A stretch of DNA of 38,682 nt from Candidatus Woesearchaeota archaeon (GTDB lineage Archaea > Nanobdellota > Nanobdellia > Woesearchaeales > GW2011-AR9). Below, piece by piece: positions 15,523 through 22,764 of the stretch (its first letter is position 1; every line of letters starts with the position of its first letter). The DNA is taken from assembly GCA_013331635.1 (NCBI GenBank), contig DUFZ01000049.1, forward strand, positions 1 through 38,682, read 5' to 3'. Under the pieces are notes generated by a model, which worked only from the letters and a program-made list of their open reading frames with translations, was not told where the DNA came from and did no database searches. The position numbers and the translations under genes were made by a program.

Positions 15523-16566
15523 TTAAAGATAATTGACTTTCCCATTATTTTCTAACTTTATTTCTTCTTTTTCTTTTCTTTTCAGGATGGATTTATATTG
15601 TCTGATAAAAATAAGAATCAAAGAACCAGAAACAATGATAAGATAGTAGGAAATAATCCTATCCAACAGCACCGCACTTTTAACCAGACTGGCTGGCACG
15701 GAGGATTCAAATTGGGACAGTAAAGAAGCTCCCGACAATTCCGTTACTCCTACCCCTCCAGGGATAGTAGAAATAACACCAATCAGCAGGGAAGAGATAA
15801 AGGTAAAGGCTACTACTGCGACTGAGGGGTGTATACCTAAGTAATAGAGCACGGCATAAAATCTTGCTACTTCAAAGACGTTTCCAATTATGGAGAGTAA
15901 TCCTAGGTATATCATTGATTTTTTTGATTTTAGTATGCCAAAACTGAGCAATGCTTGTTCAGTAAAGGTTATTCCTTTTAATTTGAGTTGTTCAGAAAGA
16001 GGCAGGATGCTTACTATTTTCCGGGTAAGAAATAATAATAATGTGGGAAATAAGGCTACCATCATTATTCCCCCTAATAATACCACAGCTAATATGAAAA
16101 TGATATTGATACTTACTAGCCCCAGAGGTGGAAGGAAGAACAATGACAATGCCAGAAACAATACTAAAGTAAGGAGATCCAGCACTCTTTCCAGAACTAG
16201 TGCTGATAAAGATTGCGACAAAGGCACTTGGTAAGCATTTTTTAGTACCAGCGGCTTAGCTAACTCTACTCTCCCAGGGAGAATGCTTCCCGCAGCTACT
16301 CCCGCAATAATAGAAGTAAATGAAAATCCTAGGGGGATAGAAGCCTGAGAAATTGAGTGCACCAACACTTTCCATCGCCAGGCTTTAAAGAAGATATTTA
16401 GAAAGGTCATCGATAAAGCTACTATCACTAATAGGGCTAACTGAGAAATTGGAATAGCCATTAAACTGTCTTGTATCCCCTTGGTATCTAAGGTAGCAAT
16501 AAAAAAGATCAGCACAGCTATACCTAACAATAAAAGCCCACGCTGTATAATTTTGCTGGTTTCCAT
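15523..16566 (-). CDS. LPG-synthase TM/AglD-like flippase-family membrane protein
   Basis: The protein from the ATG at 16564-16566 has 347 residues and about eight hydrophobic segments, with the family's conserved GSILPGRVELAKP and SLLIGVISTIPGGVGVTE motifs (UPF0104, lysylphosphatidylglycerol synthase transmembrane region). A longer frame reaches 16737 but would overlap the divergent gene, and a TATA box at 16608-16618 lies inside it, so the internal start is preferred. Archaeal members include AglD-associated proteins and are often found with glycan assembly genes; a part in lipid or lipid-linked sugar translocation is inferred. Confidence 0.85.
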   Translation of the reverse strand: METSKIIQRGLLLLGIAVLIFFIATLDTKGIQDSLMAIPISQLALLVIVALSMTFLNIFFKAWRWKVLVHSISQASIPLGFSFTSIIAGVAAGSILPGRVELAKPLVLKNAYQVPLSQSLSALVLERVLDLLTLVLFLALSLFFLPPLGLVSINIIFILAVVLLGGIMMVALFPTLLLFLTRKIVSILPLSEQLKLKGITFTEQALLSFGILKSKKSMIYLGLLSIIGNVFEVARFYAVLYYLGIHPSVAVVAFTFISSLLIGVISTIPGGVGVTELSGASLLSQFESSVPASLVKSAVLLDRIISYYLIIVSGSLILIFIRQYKSILKRKEKEEIKLENNGKVNYL

Positions 16567-16618
16567 TATCTTCTTACAGTAAGTTATCTTCTTACTGTGA
16601 AGTTTGATTTTATATAGG
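16566..16618 (-). promoter_or_regulatory. promoter with inverted and direct repeats
   Basis: A TATA-like CCTATATAAAAT lies at 16607-16618. Between it and the start codon is ACAGTAAG (16576-16583), seven bases, and its inverse CTTACTGT (16591-16598). The 12-mer TTATCTTCTTAC also occurs directly repeated at 16566-16577 and 16584-16595. The layout could be an operator over the transcription start, or an mRNA hairpin. Confidence 0.45.
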
Positions 16619-16667
16619 TTGTGGATTTTGAGGGATGCCAATTTTATTTCTTTTCTAAGTTTAACAA

Positions 16668-16677
16668 TCTTTATATA
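16668..16677 (+). promoter_or_regulatory. TATA-like promoter of the GT39-like gene
   Basis: CTTTATATAG is centred about 28 nt before the ATG at 16700, as expected for a leaderless message. Confidence 0.6.
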
Positions 16678-16699
16678 GCTCTTTTTATCCAAAACGGCT

Positions 16700-18214
16700 A
16701 TGGAATTACCCCCGCGGCGCAGCCTGTCACGGAGCATTCTCTATGCTTTCTTGCTCATTCTCTTACTGGGAGGTATACTGCGCTGGTATGATCTCGGGAA
16801 AGAGAGCTTCTGGACGGATGAGGCTTTTTCCGTGCATCATGCCCAGGAGGAGCATGTTTCAGAAGTTATTACTAAAGTGTCTGAAACGGAAGCAGCTCCA
16901 CCCCTCTATTATATTATTCTCCATTACTGGGTATCTTGGGCAGGAAGTTCAGAAGTAGCAGTTCGTTTTCCTTCTTTTCTCTTTGGAGTTTTATCTATTA
17001 TCATTTTCTTTATAATTATACGCTTATTCTTTGAATATAGAATAGCTCTCCTTTCATCTTTGTTCATGGCAACTTCAATGCTGCAAGTTCTGTTCGCTCA
17101 GGATGCGCGGATGTATAGTTTGTTTACTTTTCTTTCTCTCAGCACCACTTATTTTTTCATTCAACTCTATCTCCAATTAAGGGAACAGAAAGCTAGGTTT
17201 TTGGATTATACCAAATATGCCATCACGCTTCTCGCTTCACTTTATACTAATCATATGGTGGTTTTTCTAGTTGTCGGCTATACTTTTGTGCTGCTGTGGA
17301 ATAATTCTAAGAAAGAAGTCTGGAAAAAGTGGCTCTTAATTCATCTTGTGGTATTGGTGATGTCAATTCCGCTGATTCCAATTATGTATGCTCAATTTTT
17401 TTCTAAGAGTGCGGGTCTAGTTGCTTCTTTAGTGGCTAAAAAAGTGCCGGTCTTTTTGGCAAATCTTGGATTGGTTATGTTTGCTCTCCCTTTACTTGCT
17501 CTTATGGTATTAGTCCTGCTGGGCATAATCTTTAAGGAAAAAATCAGAAAGAGCGCTACTTACAAAATCCCTGATATTTTTATTGTGGTTGGTGTCCTCA
17601 TTTTTAGTGTTGTCTATCTCTATCTCTCCTTTCGTTCGTTAACCCTCTTCAACATACCTATCACCCGTTATCCCATCACTACCTCTTATTTTCTCATCCG
17701 GCATTCTTATTTTTTGGTTCCTTTGGTATACCTGTATACAGCTTGGCGTATCCATAAATTTAATTTTAGGGTGTTGGCTTGGTTCTGTGTAGGGATGATA
17801 CTGCTTACCAATGTTATAGCTCTGAGCGCTTATTATACTCACAGCACCAAGCCGGAATGGAAAGAAGCAATGGGATTCATCTCTGAGCACACTCCGTCAG
17901 CTCCGCTTATTTTGTTAGATAATGGGGGATTTTCCAATGAATTTATAGCGCGGTACTATGCGCGTCAGGAACAACCTTTCATCAAATTAACCTGGTCAGA
18001 AGAGGGGAGGAAATTCCGCCAGATCGATGAAGAAGTGCTTTCTCGGCAGCTGGCCTATCGTCCTGATTTCTGGCTGGTCCTTTCTCGTAATTCTAAGACG
18101 GATGATTATTACAAAAATCTGCTGGATTCACGCTACCAGCTGGTGGTATCCAAGGAGTTTTATCTGGTTAAGGTGTATCATTACCGCAACCCAGAGGTTC
18201 GTTTACAAAAATAA
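16700..18214 (+). CDS. GT39-type membrane glycosyltransferase
   Basis: A 504-residue protein with an N-terminal membrane helix, then FWTDEAFSV near residues 38-46; the Asp-Glu (D40-E41) after the first helix is the catalytic motif of PMT/ArnT (GT39/83) enzymes. About ten further hydrophobic segments follow to residue 380, and a soluble extracytoplasmic C-terminal domain of about 120 residues completes it. Such enzymes use polyprenyl-phosphate sugars made by DPM-like GT2 enzymes, two of which are encoded nearby, and place the sugar on proteins or lipids outside the cell. The acceptor is unknown. Confidence 0.85.
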   Translation: MELPPRRSLSRSILYAFLLILLLGGILRWYDLGKESFWTDEAFSVHHAQEEHVSEVITKVSETEAAPPLYYIILHYWVSWAGSSEVAVRFPSFLFGVLSIIIFFIIIRLFFEYRIALLSSLFMATSMLQVLFAQDARMYSLFTFLSLSTTYFFIQLYLQLREQKARFLDYTKYAITLLASLYTNHMVVFLVVGYTFVLLWNNSKKEVWKKWLLIHLVVLVMSIPLIPIMYAQFFSKSAGLVASLVAKKVPVFLANLGLVMFALPLLALMVLVLLGIIFKEKIRKSATYKIPDIFIVVGVLIFSVVYLYLSFRSLTLFNIPITRYPITTSYFLIRHSYFLVPLVYLYTAWRIHKFNFRVLAWFCVGMILLTNVIALSAYYTHSTKPEWKEAMGFISEHTPSAPLILLDNGGFSNEFIARYYARQEQPFIKLTWSEEGRKFRQIDEEVLSRQLAYRPDFWLVLSRNSKTDDYYKNLLDSRYQLVVSKEFYLVKVYHYRNPEVRLQK

Positions 18215-18309
18215 GGCTGGCCACATTGGCGCCACCGCCGTGCTGGGTACGTGGAAACTTTACTTAACAAAAAAGAAGGTTTTAAAAGTCACTGCGATTT
18301 CTAGTAGGT

Positions 18310-19218
18310 ATGGATTCAGAAATACTGCAAAAATGCATCAAAGCAGGCAAGATTGCTGCCCAGGTTCGTCGGGAAACGGCAGCCAGGCTGGAAAAGCCGG
18401 GCGCTTCTTTCTTAGAGTCGCTGGACTTTGCTGAGGGACGCATCCTGAAATTAGGCGGGCAGATTGCCTGGGCGCAGATGGCTCTCAATGACGTTGCGGC
18501 CCATTTCTGTCCGGAAGAAGATGATACGCAGGTATCTCAGGAAGGCGATTTAATCAAAGTTGATATCGGGGTGCATATCGATGGATATATCGCCGATAAT
18601 GCCATGGCGGTGGAAGTGGCGACCAAGGAATATACTGACCTGATTAAGGCAGCGCAGAATGCCTTGAAATCGGCTATCAAACTGGTTCGTCCCGGCTGCC
18701 AGCTCTGGGAATTGGGTGAGGCACAGTATTCTGAGGCTGAAGCGCTTGGTTTTACTACTGTCAAAAATTTATCCGGGCACACTATTACTCCTTATACTGT
18801 TCACGGTGGTGTTTCTATTCCGGCATTTAACAACAAAGATAAGACTGAACTTCAGGAAGGCTGGCAGGTCGCCATTGAGCCATTTGTGACCAATGGACAG
18901 GGGATGATACGGGAAAAAGGGAAAGCGACGGTTTTTATGGTGGAAGCAGAGAAGGGGGTACGTTCACTGTATGCCAAGAAAATTCTGGAGCAAGTGAAAC
19001 CGCAACAGGGTCTGCCTTTTACGACGCGATGGCTTACAAGAAAGCTAGGGAAGGGGTCGGCGGTCTTAGGATTGCGGGAATTGCAGCAATCGGGAATCAT
19101 TCATGCCTACCCTCCGCTGGCGGAAGTATCGGGGGGAATGGTTTCACAGTTTGAACATTCAATGGTTGTGAAAGATAAGCCGGTGGTGTATACAAGGCAT
19201 GAAGAGGATGGGTGGTAG
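18310..19218 (+). CDS. map: methionine aminopeptidase, type II
   Basis: A 302-residue pita-bread-fold peptidase. The five metal ligands appear as Asp85 (KVDIGVHIDG), Asp96 (ADNA), the His in LSGHTI, the Glu in AIEPF and the Glu in QFEHS. The region between His and Glu holds the roughly 60-residue insertion that marks type II enzymes of archaea and eukaryotes. It removes initiator methionine from new proteins. A TATA-like GGTTTTAAAAG about 27 nt upstream of the ATG implies a leaderless message. No odd residues at the active site. Confidence 0.95.
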   Translation: MDSEILQKCIKAGKIAAQVRRETAARLEKPGASFLESLDFAEGRILKLGGQIAWAQMALNDVAAHFCPEEDDTQVSQEGDLIKVDIGVHIDGYIADNAMAVEVATKEYTDLIKAAQNALKSAIKLVRPGCQLWELGEAQYSEAEALGFTTVKNLSGHTITPYTVHGGVSIPAFNNKDKTELQEGWQVAIEPFVTNGQGMIREKGKATVFMVEAEKGVRSLYAKKILEQVKPQQGLPFTTRWLTRKLGKGSAVLGLRELQQSGIIHAYPPLAEVSGGMVSQFEHSMVVKDKPVVYTRHEEDGW

Positions 19219-19280
19219 TATTTCTATTTATACACTTCATCAACCAAATACTTATATATATTATATATTCCGCTTACTGC

Positions 19281-20003
19281 ATGAATATCCATTCGGTGGC
19301 ATTTGCTGCTTTGCTCAAGGTGCTTTCTTCTTCTGCCTTTGCTTCTCCTGCCTCTGCCCATGAAGAGCCACAAACGACGGTGCAAGTCTATCAGGATAAT
19401 ACTCCTGAACAAGTAAATGTTCCTCAAGAGGAAAAATTAAGCCTTACCTTACGATATGGCTTTCTGTGGCGGAAGGGGGAAAATCCTTCTCTGCTTCGCT
19501 ACACGGTCAAAGGATCATCGTTAGGCATTAACGGTTACTTGGTAGGCATTCGCTTTCTGGAAGAAAACCCAGAACGGACTGCCCCAGAAAAAATTTCTGT
19601 TATAGGGTTGGAACTGGAAGGAACACGAACCTTTCGGACCTATGAAGCAGACATTATGTTTGGGTATGAATTGTACCGCATATCAAATAATTTTCTTAAC
19701 CTTTCTCTTGCCGGGCAAATCATCGGAGGGATGCTTCTGGACACAAATTACTTTGAGGGAAGAATGAGTGATGGACAGAGCCAAAGAATCCCCGGGAATA
19801 TGACTTTGGACTTTCTCCTTGGTGGGGGTTTGCAGGGAGAAGCAGCTTTTCATCTGCCGGTGCGATGGACGGCCATTCCGTTAAGTATGGGGGGAGGAGG
19901 AACCTTGGAATACCTTAGCGAGCAGGTAAGCCTTACTGAGCCATATACTGGACTTAACGGAGAAGTTCACCTCTTTCTTCGGATTGCTAGAAATGAACTT
20001 TAA
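19281..20003 (+). CDS. secreted beta-rich protein of unknown function
   Basis: The ATG at 19281 lies about 28 nt after an extended TATA stretch (19250-19269), so it is preferred over the frame's upstream start at 19212, which would overlap the map gene. The 241-residue product starts with a signal-peptide-like segment (MNIHSVAFAALLKV to about ASA-HEE, residue 30). The rest has almost no predicted helix by eye: alternating polar/hydrophobic runs with many Gly, Thr, Tyr and Phe (for example LSLTLRYGFLW, ADIMFGYELY, MTLDFLLGGGLQGEAAFHL). This resembles outer-membrane beta-barrel repeats, which would be odd in an archaeon with a single membrane. It could also be a secreted beta-sandwich. I do not recognise a family. 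Confidence 0.65.
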   Translation: MNIHSVAFAALLKVLSSSAFASPASAHEEPQTTVQVYQDNTPEQVNVPQEEKLSLTLRYGFLWRKGENPSLLRYTVKGSSLGINGYLVGIRFLEENPERTAPEKISVIGLELEGTRTFRTYEADIMFGYELYRISNNFLNLSLAGQIIGGMLLDTNYFEGRMSDGQSQRIPGNMTLDFLLGGGLQGEAAFHLPVRWTAIPLSMGGGGTLEYLSEQVSLTEPYTGLNGEVHLFLRIARNEL

Positions 20004-20161
20004 TCTTTCTTCATCTTCGGCAATATTTTATAGGTAAAGAGTGCTGCGGCAATAATAATTGCCCAGAATAATATCCAGGAGATGAGCTTGAAGGCGAATA
20101 ATACTATATTAGCTATCAGTAAAAGAGCCCCCAGGATTCCAAGCAACTGCATTTTGTTCAT
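20000..20161 (-). CDS. small membrane protein coupled to hisS
   Basis: A 53-residue frame whose ATG overlaps the hisS stop codon (ATGA) and whose stop overlaps the end of the convergent plus-strand gene. The product is MNKMQ followed by two hydrophobic helices (about residues 6-24 and 27-43) and a basic tail KILPKMKKD, so a two-helix membrane hairpin. The tight overlap, absence of frame breaks and sensible topology argue for a real gene. Function unknown. Confidence 0.6.
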   Translation of the reverse strand: MNKMQLLGILGALLLIANIVLFAFKLISWILFWAIIIAAALFTYKILPKMKKD

Positions 20162-21429
20162 GTCAACTTTTTCACTACGTCCGTCAATTTTAAGGCTTGC
20201 TGTTCTCCACTCTTCATGTTCCGCAGCAGTAATTTTCCTGCTTTCAATTCGTTGTCTCCGATAATAAGGGCGAAGGGAATTCCTAAAGTACTGGCATATT
20301 CTAAATTCTTGCCCACTCCTCGTTGATTTAAATCAATGCTGGCAGGAATCCATTTCTCGCGTAATTGCTGTACTATTTTTAACGATTCTTTCTCAGTTTT
20401 AATGGGTATAACCAGCACTTTGGTAGTCATTTCCGGCTCTTGGTTCTGTTCTTTCAGCACTTCCATGATTGGCTCTAAGCCAAAGGCAACTCCAACGGCA
20501 GGAACTTGGCGGTTGCCAGCCATGAATTTTCCGATCATGCTATCCCATCTTCCCCCGGCAGCTAAGGAAGAGGTGACTTTTGATTTTTTCAAATAGGCTT
20601 CAAACACCGTTCCGGTGTAGTAGGCTAATCCGCGGGCGAGGGAAACGTCAAATTGAGCGATGTTTACACCGAGGGCTTGCAGATAGCTAAATAGTTCTTC
20701 TAATTCTTTGATCCCTTCTTGCCCTTCGGGACTGGCTACTTTCTTTTTGATCTCAGCGATGGTCATTCCGGGTTTAATCAATGAAAATAGGTCTTTTATC
20801 TGAGCGGTGGTAAACTGTCGTTCTGCCAGTTCTTTCTCCACTCCTTCTTTGCCAATTTTATCGAGCTTGTCAATGGCGATAATCGCATCCTCTTTCTGCT
20901 CTATTTTGGCCTGTTCTAAAATCCCGTTGAGGAGTTTCCGATTATTGACTTTGACGATTACATCCAGATTCAGTTTACGAAAGGCAGTTTGCGCAACGGC
21001 GATGATTTCAGCGTCGGCTATCATCGAAGAACTGCCAATGATATCCACATCACACTGCCAAAATTGGCGAACTCGTCCGGCTTTAATAGGTCCATCGCGA
21101 AAGACGATGCCCATCTCATAGCGCTTGAAGGGCATTTTCAAGGTGGGATTCATGGCTACGTATCTTGCTAAAGGAACGGTTAAATCAAACCGTAATCCTA
21201 AGTCACGATTACCTTGATCTTTCAATTTGAAAGTTTCTTTGAGAGCATCTGACGCTTCTCCTGCGGCAAATTTAGCTGCGAGAGTTTCATAGCGTTCCAG
21301 GATGGGTGTTTCTAAGGGCAGGAAGCCGTACAGTTCAAAGACCTCTTGCAGGATATTTTTCACTTTATTTTGAGCAATCTTCTCTTGCGGCGAGATGTCA
21401 CGCACGCCTTTAGCAGTTTGGAGTTCCAT
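20158..21429 (-). CDS. hisS: histidyl-tRNA synthetase
   Basis: From the ATG at 21427-21429 the protein has 423 residues and begins MELQTAKGVRDISP, as class II HisRS proteins do. FDLTVPLARY and YEMGIVFRDGPIKAGRVRQFWQCDVDIIG cover motif 2 and its loop; GLAYYTGTVFEAY and GGRWDSMIGKF are the histidine-binding motifs A and B; the C-terminal 90 residues are the anticodon-binding domain. An upstream start at 21471 would overlap the small gene before it and is not needed. It charges tRNA-His; a tRNA-His gene lies about 230 bases upstream on the same strand. Confidence 0.95.
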   Translation of the reverse strand: MELQTAKGVRDISPQEKIAQNKVKNILQEVFELYGFLPLETPILERYETLAAKFAAGEASDALKETFKLKDQGNRDLGLRFDLTVPLARYVAMNPTLKMPFKRYEMGIVFRDGPIKAGRVRQFWQCDVDIIGSSSMIADAEIIAVAQTAFRKLNLDVIVKVNNRKLLNGILEQAKIEQKEDAIIAIDKLDKIGKEGVEKELAERQFTTAQIKDLFSLIKPGMTIAEIKKKVASPEGQEGIKELEELFSYLQALGVNIAQFDVSLARGLAYYTGTVFEAYLKKSKVTSSLAAGGRWDSMIGKFMAGNRQVPAVGVAFGLEPIMEVLKEQNQEPEMTTKVLVIPIKTEKESLKIVQQLREKWIPASIDLNQRGVGKNLEYASTLGIPFALIIGDNELKAGKLLLRNMKSGEQQALKLTDVVKKLT

Positions 21430-21430
21430 T

Positions 21431-21622
21431 CTATTCACCTTTATCTTCTCGTTTATATGCTTTTTCATCAAATGACCCTCTATACTCAGTGGGTTGTTTC
21501 TCTTTATCTACCATAATTGGCGGTGGAAATATCCGACAGTCTTTTCCGAAGATATCCAGTCCTTCATCGGCTAATCGTATTCTTTCTTCTATTGTTAATG
21601 GTTTTTTCTGATTCATGTTCAT
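21431..21622 (-). CDS. small hydrophilic protein between tRNA-His and hisS
   Basis: From the ATG at 21620-21622 the product has 63 residues (or 61 from the next ATG), is rich in Lys and Glu and begins MNMNQKKPLTIEERIRLADEG. GGGGAG lies about nine nt before the start, a good ribosome-binding site. The longer frame to 21712 runs into the tRNA and is rejected. The stop is one base from the hisS start. I do not recognise the family; position suggests co-expression with hisS. Confidence 0.6.
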   Translation of the reverse strand: MNMNQKKPLTIEERIRLADEGLDIFGKDCRIFPPPIMVDKEKQPTEYRGSFDEKAYKREDKGE

Positions 21623-21634
21623 TTTTTCTCCCCG

Positions 21635-21655
21635 CTTAGAGCCCGGTCGGCTAAG
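21635..21655 (-). terminator. hairpin after tRNA-His
   Basis: CTTAG and CTAAG pair around an inner AGCC/GGCT, immediately following the tRNA discriminator base. It may be a processing or pause signal between the tRNA and the downstream mRNA. There is no long T run, so termination is not assured. Confidence 0.35.
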
Positions 21656-21727
21656 GCCTGCGGGAGAGAATTGAACTCTCATCCTCAGATCCACAGTCTG
21701 AGATGCTGCCACTGCACCACCGCAAGC
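21656..21727 (-). tRNA. tRNA-His (GTG), copy 1
   Basis: The cloverleaf is complete without intron. The acceptor stem CTTGCGG pairs with CCGCAGG, the D-stem is GTGC/GCAT, the anticodon stem TCAGA/TCTGA encloses CTGTGGA with anticodon GTG, and the T-arm is GAGAG-TTCAATT-CTCTC. A G at position -1 (21727) faces discriminator C73 (21656), the identity signature of tRNA-His. CCA is not encoded. The gene stands upstream of the small ORF and hisS on the same strand. The 228 bases between it and the nuclease gene (21728-21955) hold promoter-like AT stretches and nothing else I can identify. Confidence 0.88.
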
Positions 21728-21955
21728 ATGAAGTTATCTAGCAAAGCGGATGGTGGTGAATCGAGGTAGAAATACCTAGCCTGATTGTTGGTTCAAAAAG
21801 AGAAGTATAGATACAACTAGTAAAATCTTGACTGACAATGAAGATAATCACTTTTGATATCCATAATACCTAGAAAACAGAGCCAGTATATAAATATTGC
21901 TATTTTAGTGTAACTTCATAGTAAATATTATAAAGTATACTACTCTTAATCCCGT

Positions 21956-22576
21956 ATGCCAGACATAACCGACTCATTTATACAGGGACGGCGGGGAGAA
22001 CAGGATTTCATCAATTATCTTGCCGCACGGCAGGATGGAGTCCACGTCTGTGATGTTTCTGCTCTACCTTCTTTTCGGCTAAAGGGTATTGATATTGTAT
22101 TTTATCGTACGATGCAGCCAAACAAAGCCATAGCAGATGAAAGCGAACTGGAGCGGCTGGTACAGGAAAAAATCAGATATGAAGACGTGCAGGATTCTCG
22201 CTGCCGGCGGTATACTTTTGAGATCAAGAGCTGCTCGGTCATTGGCAGAACGGGAAACTTCTTTCTTGAAACGATGAGCAACGTGGAAAAAGGAACTCCA
22301 GGCTCTTTCCTGTATACTCATGCCAATTATTACCTTTACTATTCCCTTACTGAAGAATTGTTTCATTACCTGCCCATGCCGAAAACGAGGCAGTGGGTGC
22401 TGGTGCGAAAATTTCCAGAAAAGGTAACCTCTACGAGCATGGAGGGAATAGTGCAGTACCATACCAAAGGCTTAGTGGTGCCTCGCAGGAATTTGCTGGA
22501 GGCGAAACAGTTGGGGATAACAGTGCAAATCAATCCCTTTAGTGAGCACAGGGAATGCTCTAGAACATCCAAATAA
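21956..22576 (+). CDS. predicted PD-(D/E)XK-fold nuclease-like protein
   Basis: A 206-residue protein lying between two tRNA-His genes on the opposite strand. It has GRRGEQDF near the N-terminus (Glu15), KGIDIVFY (Asp46) and TFEIKSC (Glu89-x-Lys91), the spacing of a PD-(D/E)XK active site, followed by GNFFLETMSN. Family members include Holliday-junction resolvases, restriction and repair nucleases. A TATA-like ATTATAAAG about 27 nt before the ATG predicts a leaderless message. No partner methyltransferase or helicase lies beside it. Assignment rests on motif spacing only; a non-nuclease member of the fold is possible. Confidence 0.55.
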   Translation: MPDITDSFIQGRRGEQDFINYLAARQDGVHVCDVSALPSFRLKGIDIVFYRTMQPNKAIADESELERLVQEKIRYEDVQDSRCRRYTFEIKSCSVIGRTGNFFLETMSNVEKGTPGSFLYTHANYYLYYSLTEELFHYLPMPKTRQWVLVRKFPEKVTSTSMEGIVQYHTKGLVVPRRNLLEAKQLGITVQINPFSEHRECSRTSK

Positions 22577-22580
22577 AAAG

Positions 22581-22728
22581 GGCGGCCGGGGAGACTTTCG
22601 AGCACAAAAGCTGTTTCGTCTTGGTGGGCTTTACGTCCGCCCTTTGGTGCAGCTTTGTCAAAGATGCGAATCGAACTCCCGTCTCGGGATCCACAGTCCC
22701 AAATACTAGCCGTTATACGACGGCCGCC
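22581..22728 (-). tRNA. tRNA-His (GTG), copy 2, with T-loop intron
   Basis: Read continuously, the 3' half fails to fold, but removing 22594-22668 (75 nt) restores a complete cloverleaf: acceptor GCGGCCG/CGGCCGC, D-stem GTAT/GTAT, anticodon stem TGGGA/TCCCG around CTGTGGA (anticodon GTG), T-arm GGGAG-TTCGATT-CTCCC. G-1 (22728) faces C73 (22581), as in tRNA-His. The intron lies after position 60, at the T-loop/T-stem border. Its ends fit a bulge-helix-bulge: outer helix GGGAG/CUCCC, 3-nt bulge AGU, helix UUCGA/UCGAA, 3-nt bulge UUC, inner helix GCAU/GUGC. The central helix is five rather than the usual four base pairs, so exact cut sites could shift by one base. Confidence 0.82.
22594..22668 (-). 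other. tRNA intron (archaeal bulge-helix-bulge type)
   Basis: 75-nt intervening sequence of tRNA-His copy 2, bounded by the two predicted 3-nt bulges. It has no coding capacity. Splicing would need the archaeal tRNA endonuclease, which is not encoded in this window. A shift of one base at both ends gives the same spliced product. Confidence 0.75.
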
Positions 22729-22764
22729 ATTAAAAACCTAAGAAACCTGCCTCTTTAAAAATCT

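Noticed and set aside
15523-16737. Longer 404-codon version of the flippase-like gene
   Set aside because: It would overlap the start of the divergent GT39-like gene and include the TATA box and repeats; the ATG at 16564-16566 fits the family start.
22669-22728. Truncated tRNA-His pseudogene
   Set aside because: At first the 3' half seemed missing, but the T-stem and acceptor 3' strands lie intact 75 nt further on with bulge-helix-bulge pairing, so an intron explains it better.
21656-22728. Integrated island bounded by attL/attR duplicates of a tRNA gene
   Set aside because: The two tRNA-His genes differ in most stems, no integrase gene is present, and no identical tRNA 3' end is duplicated.
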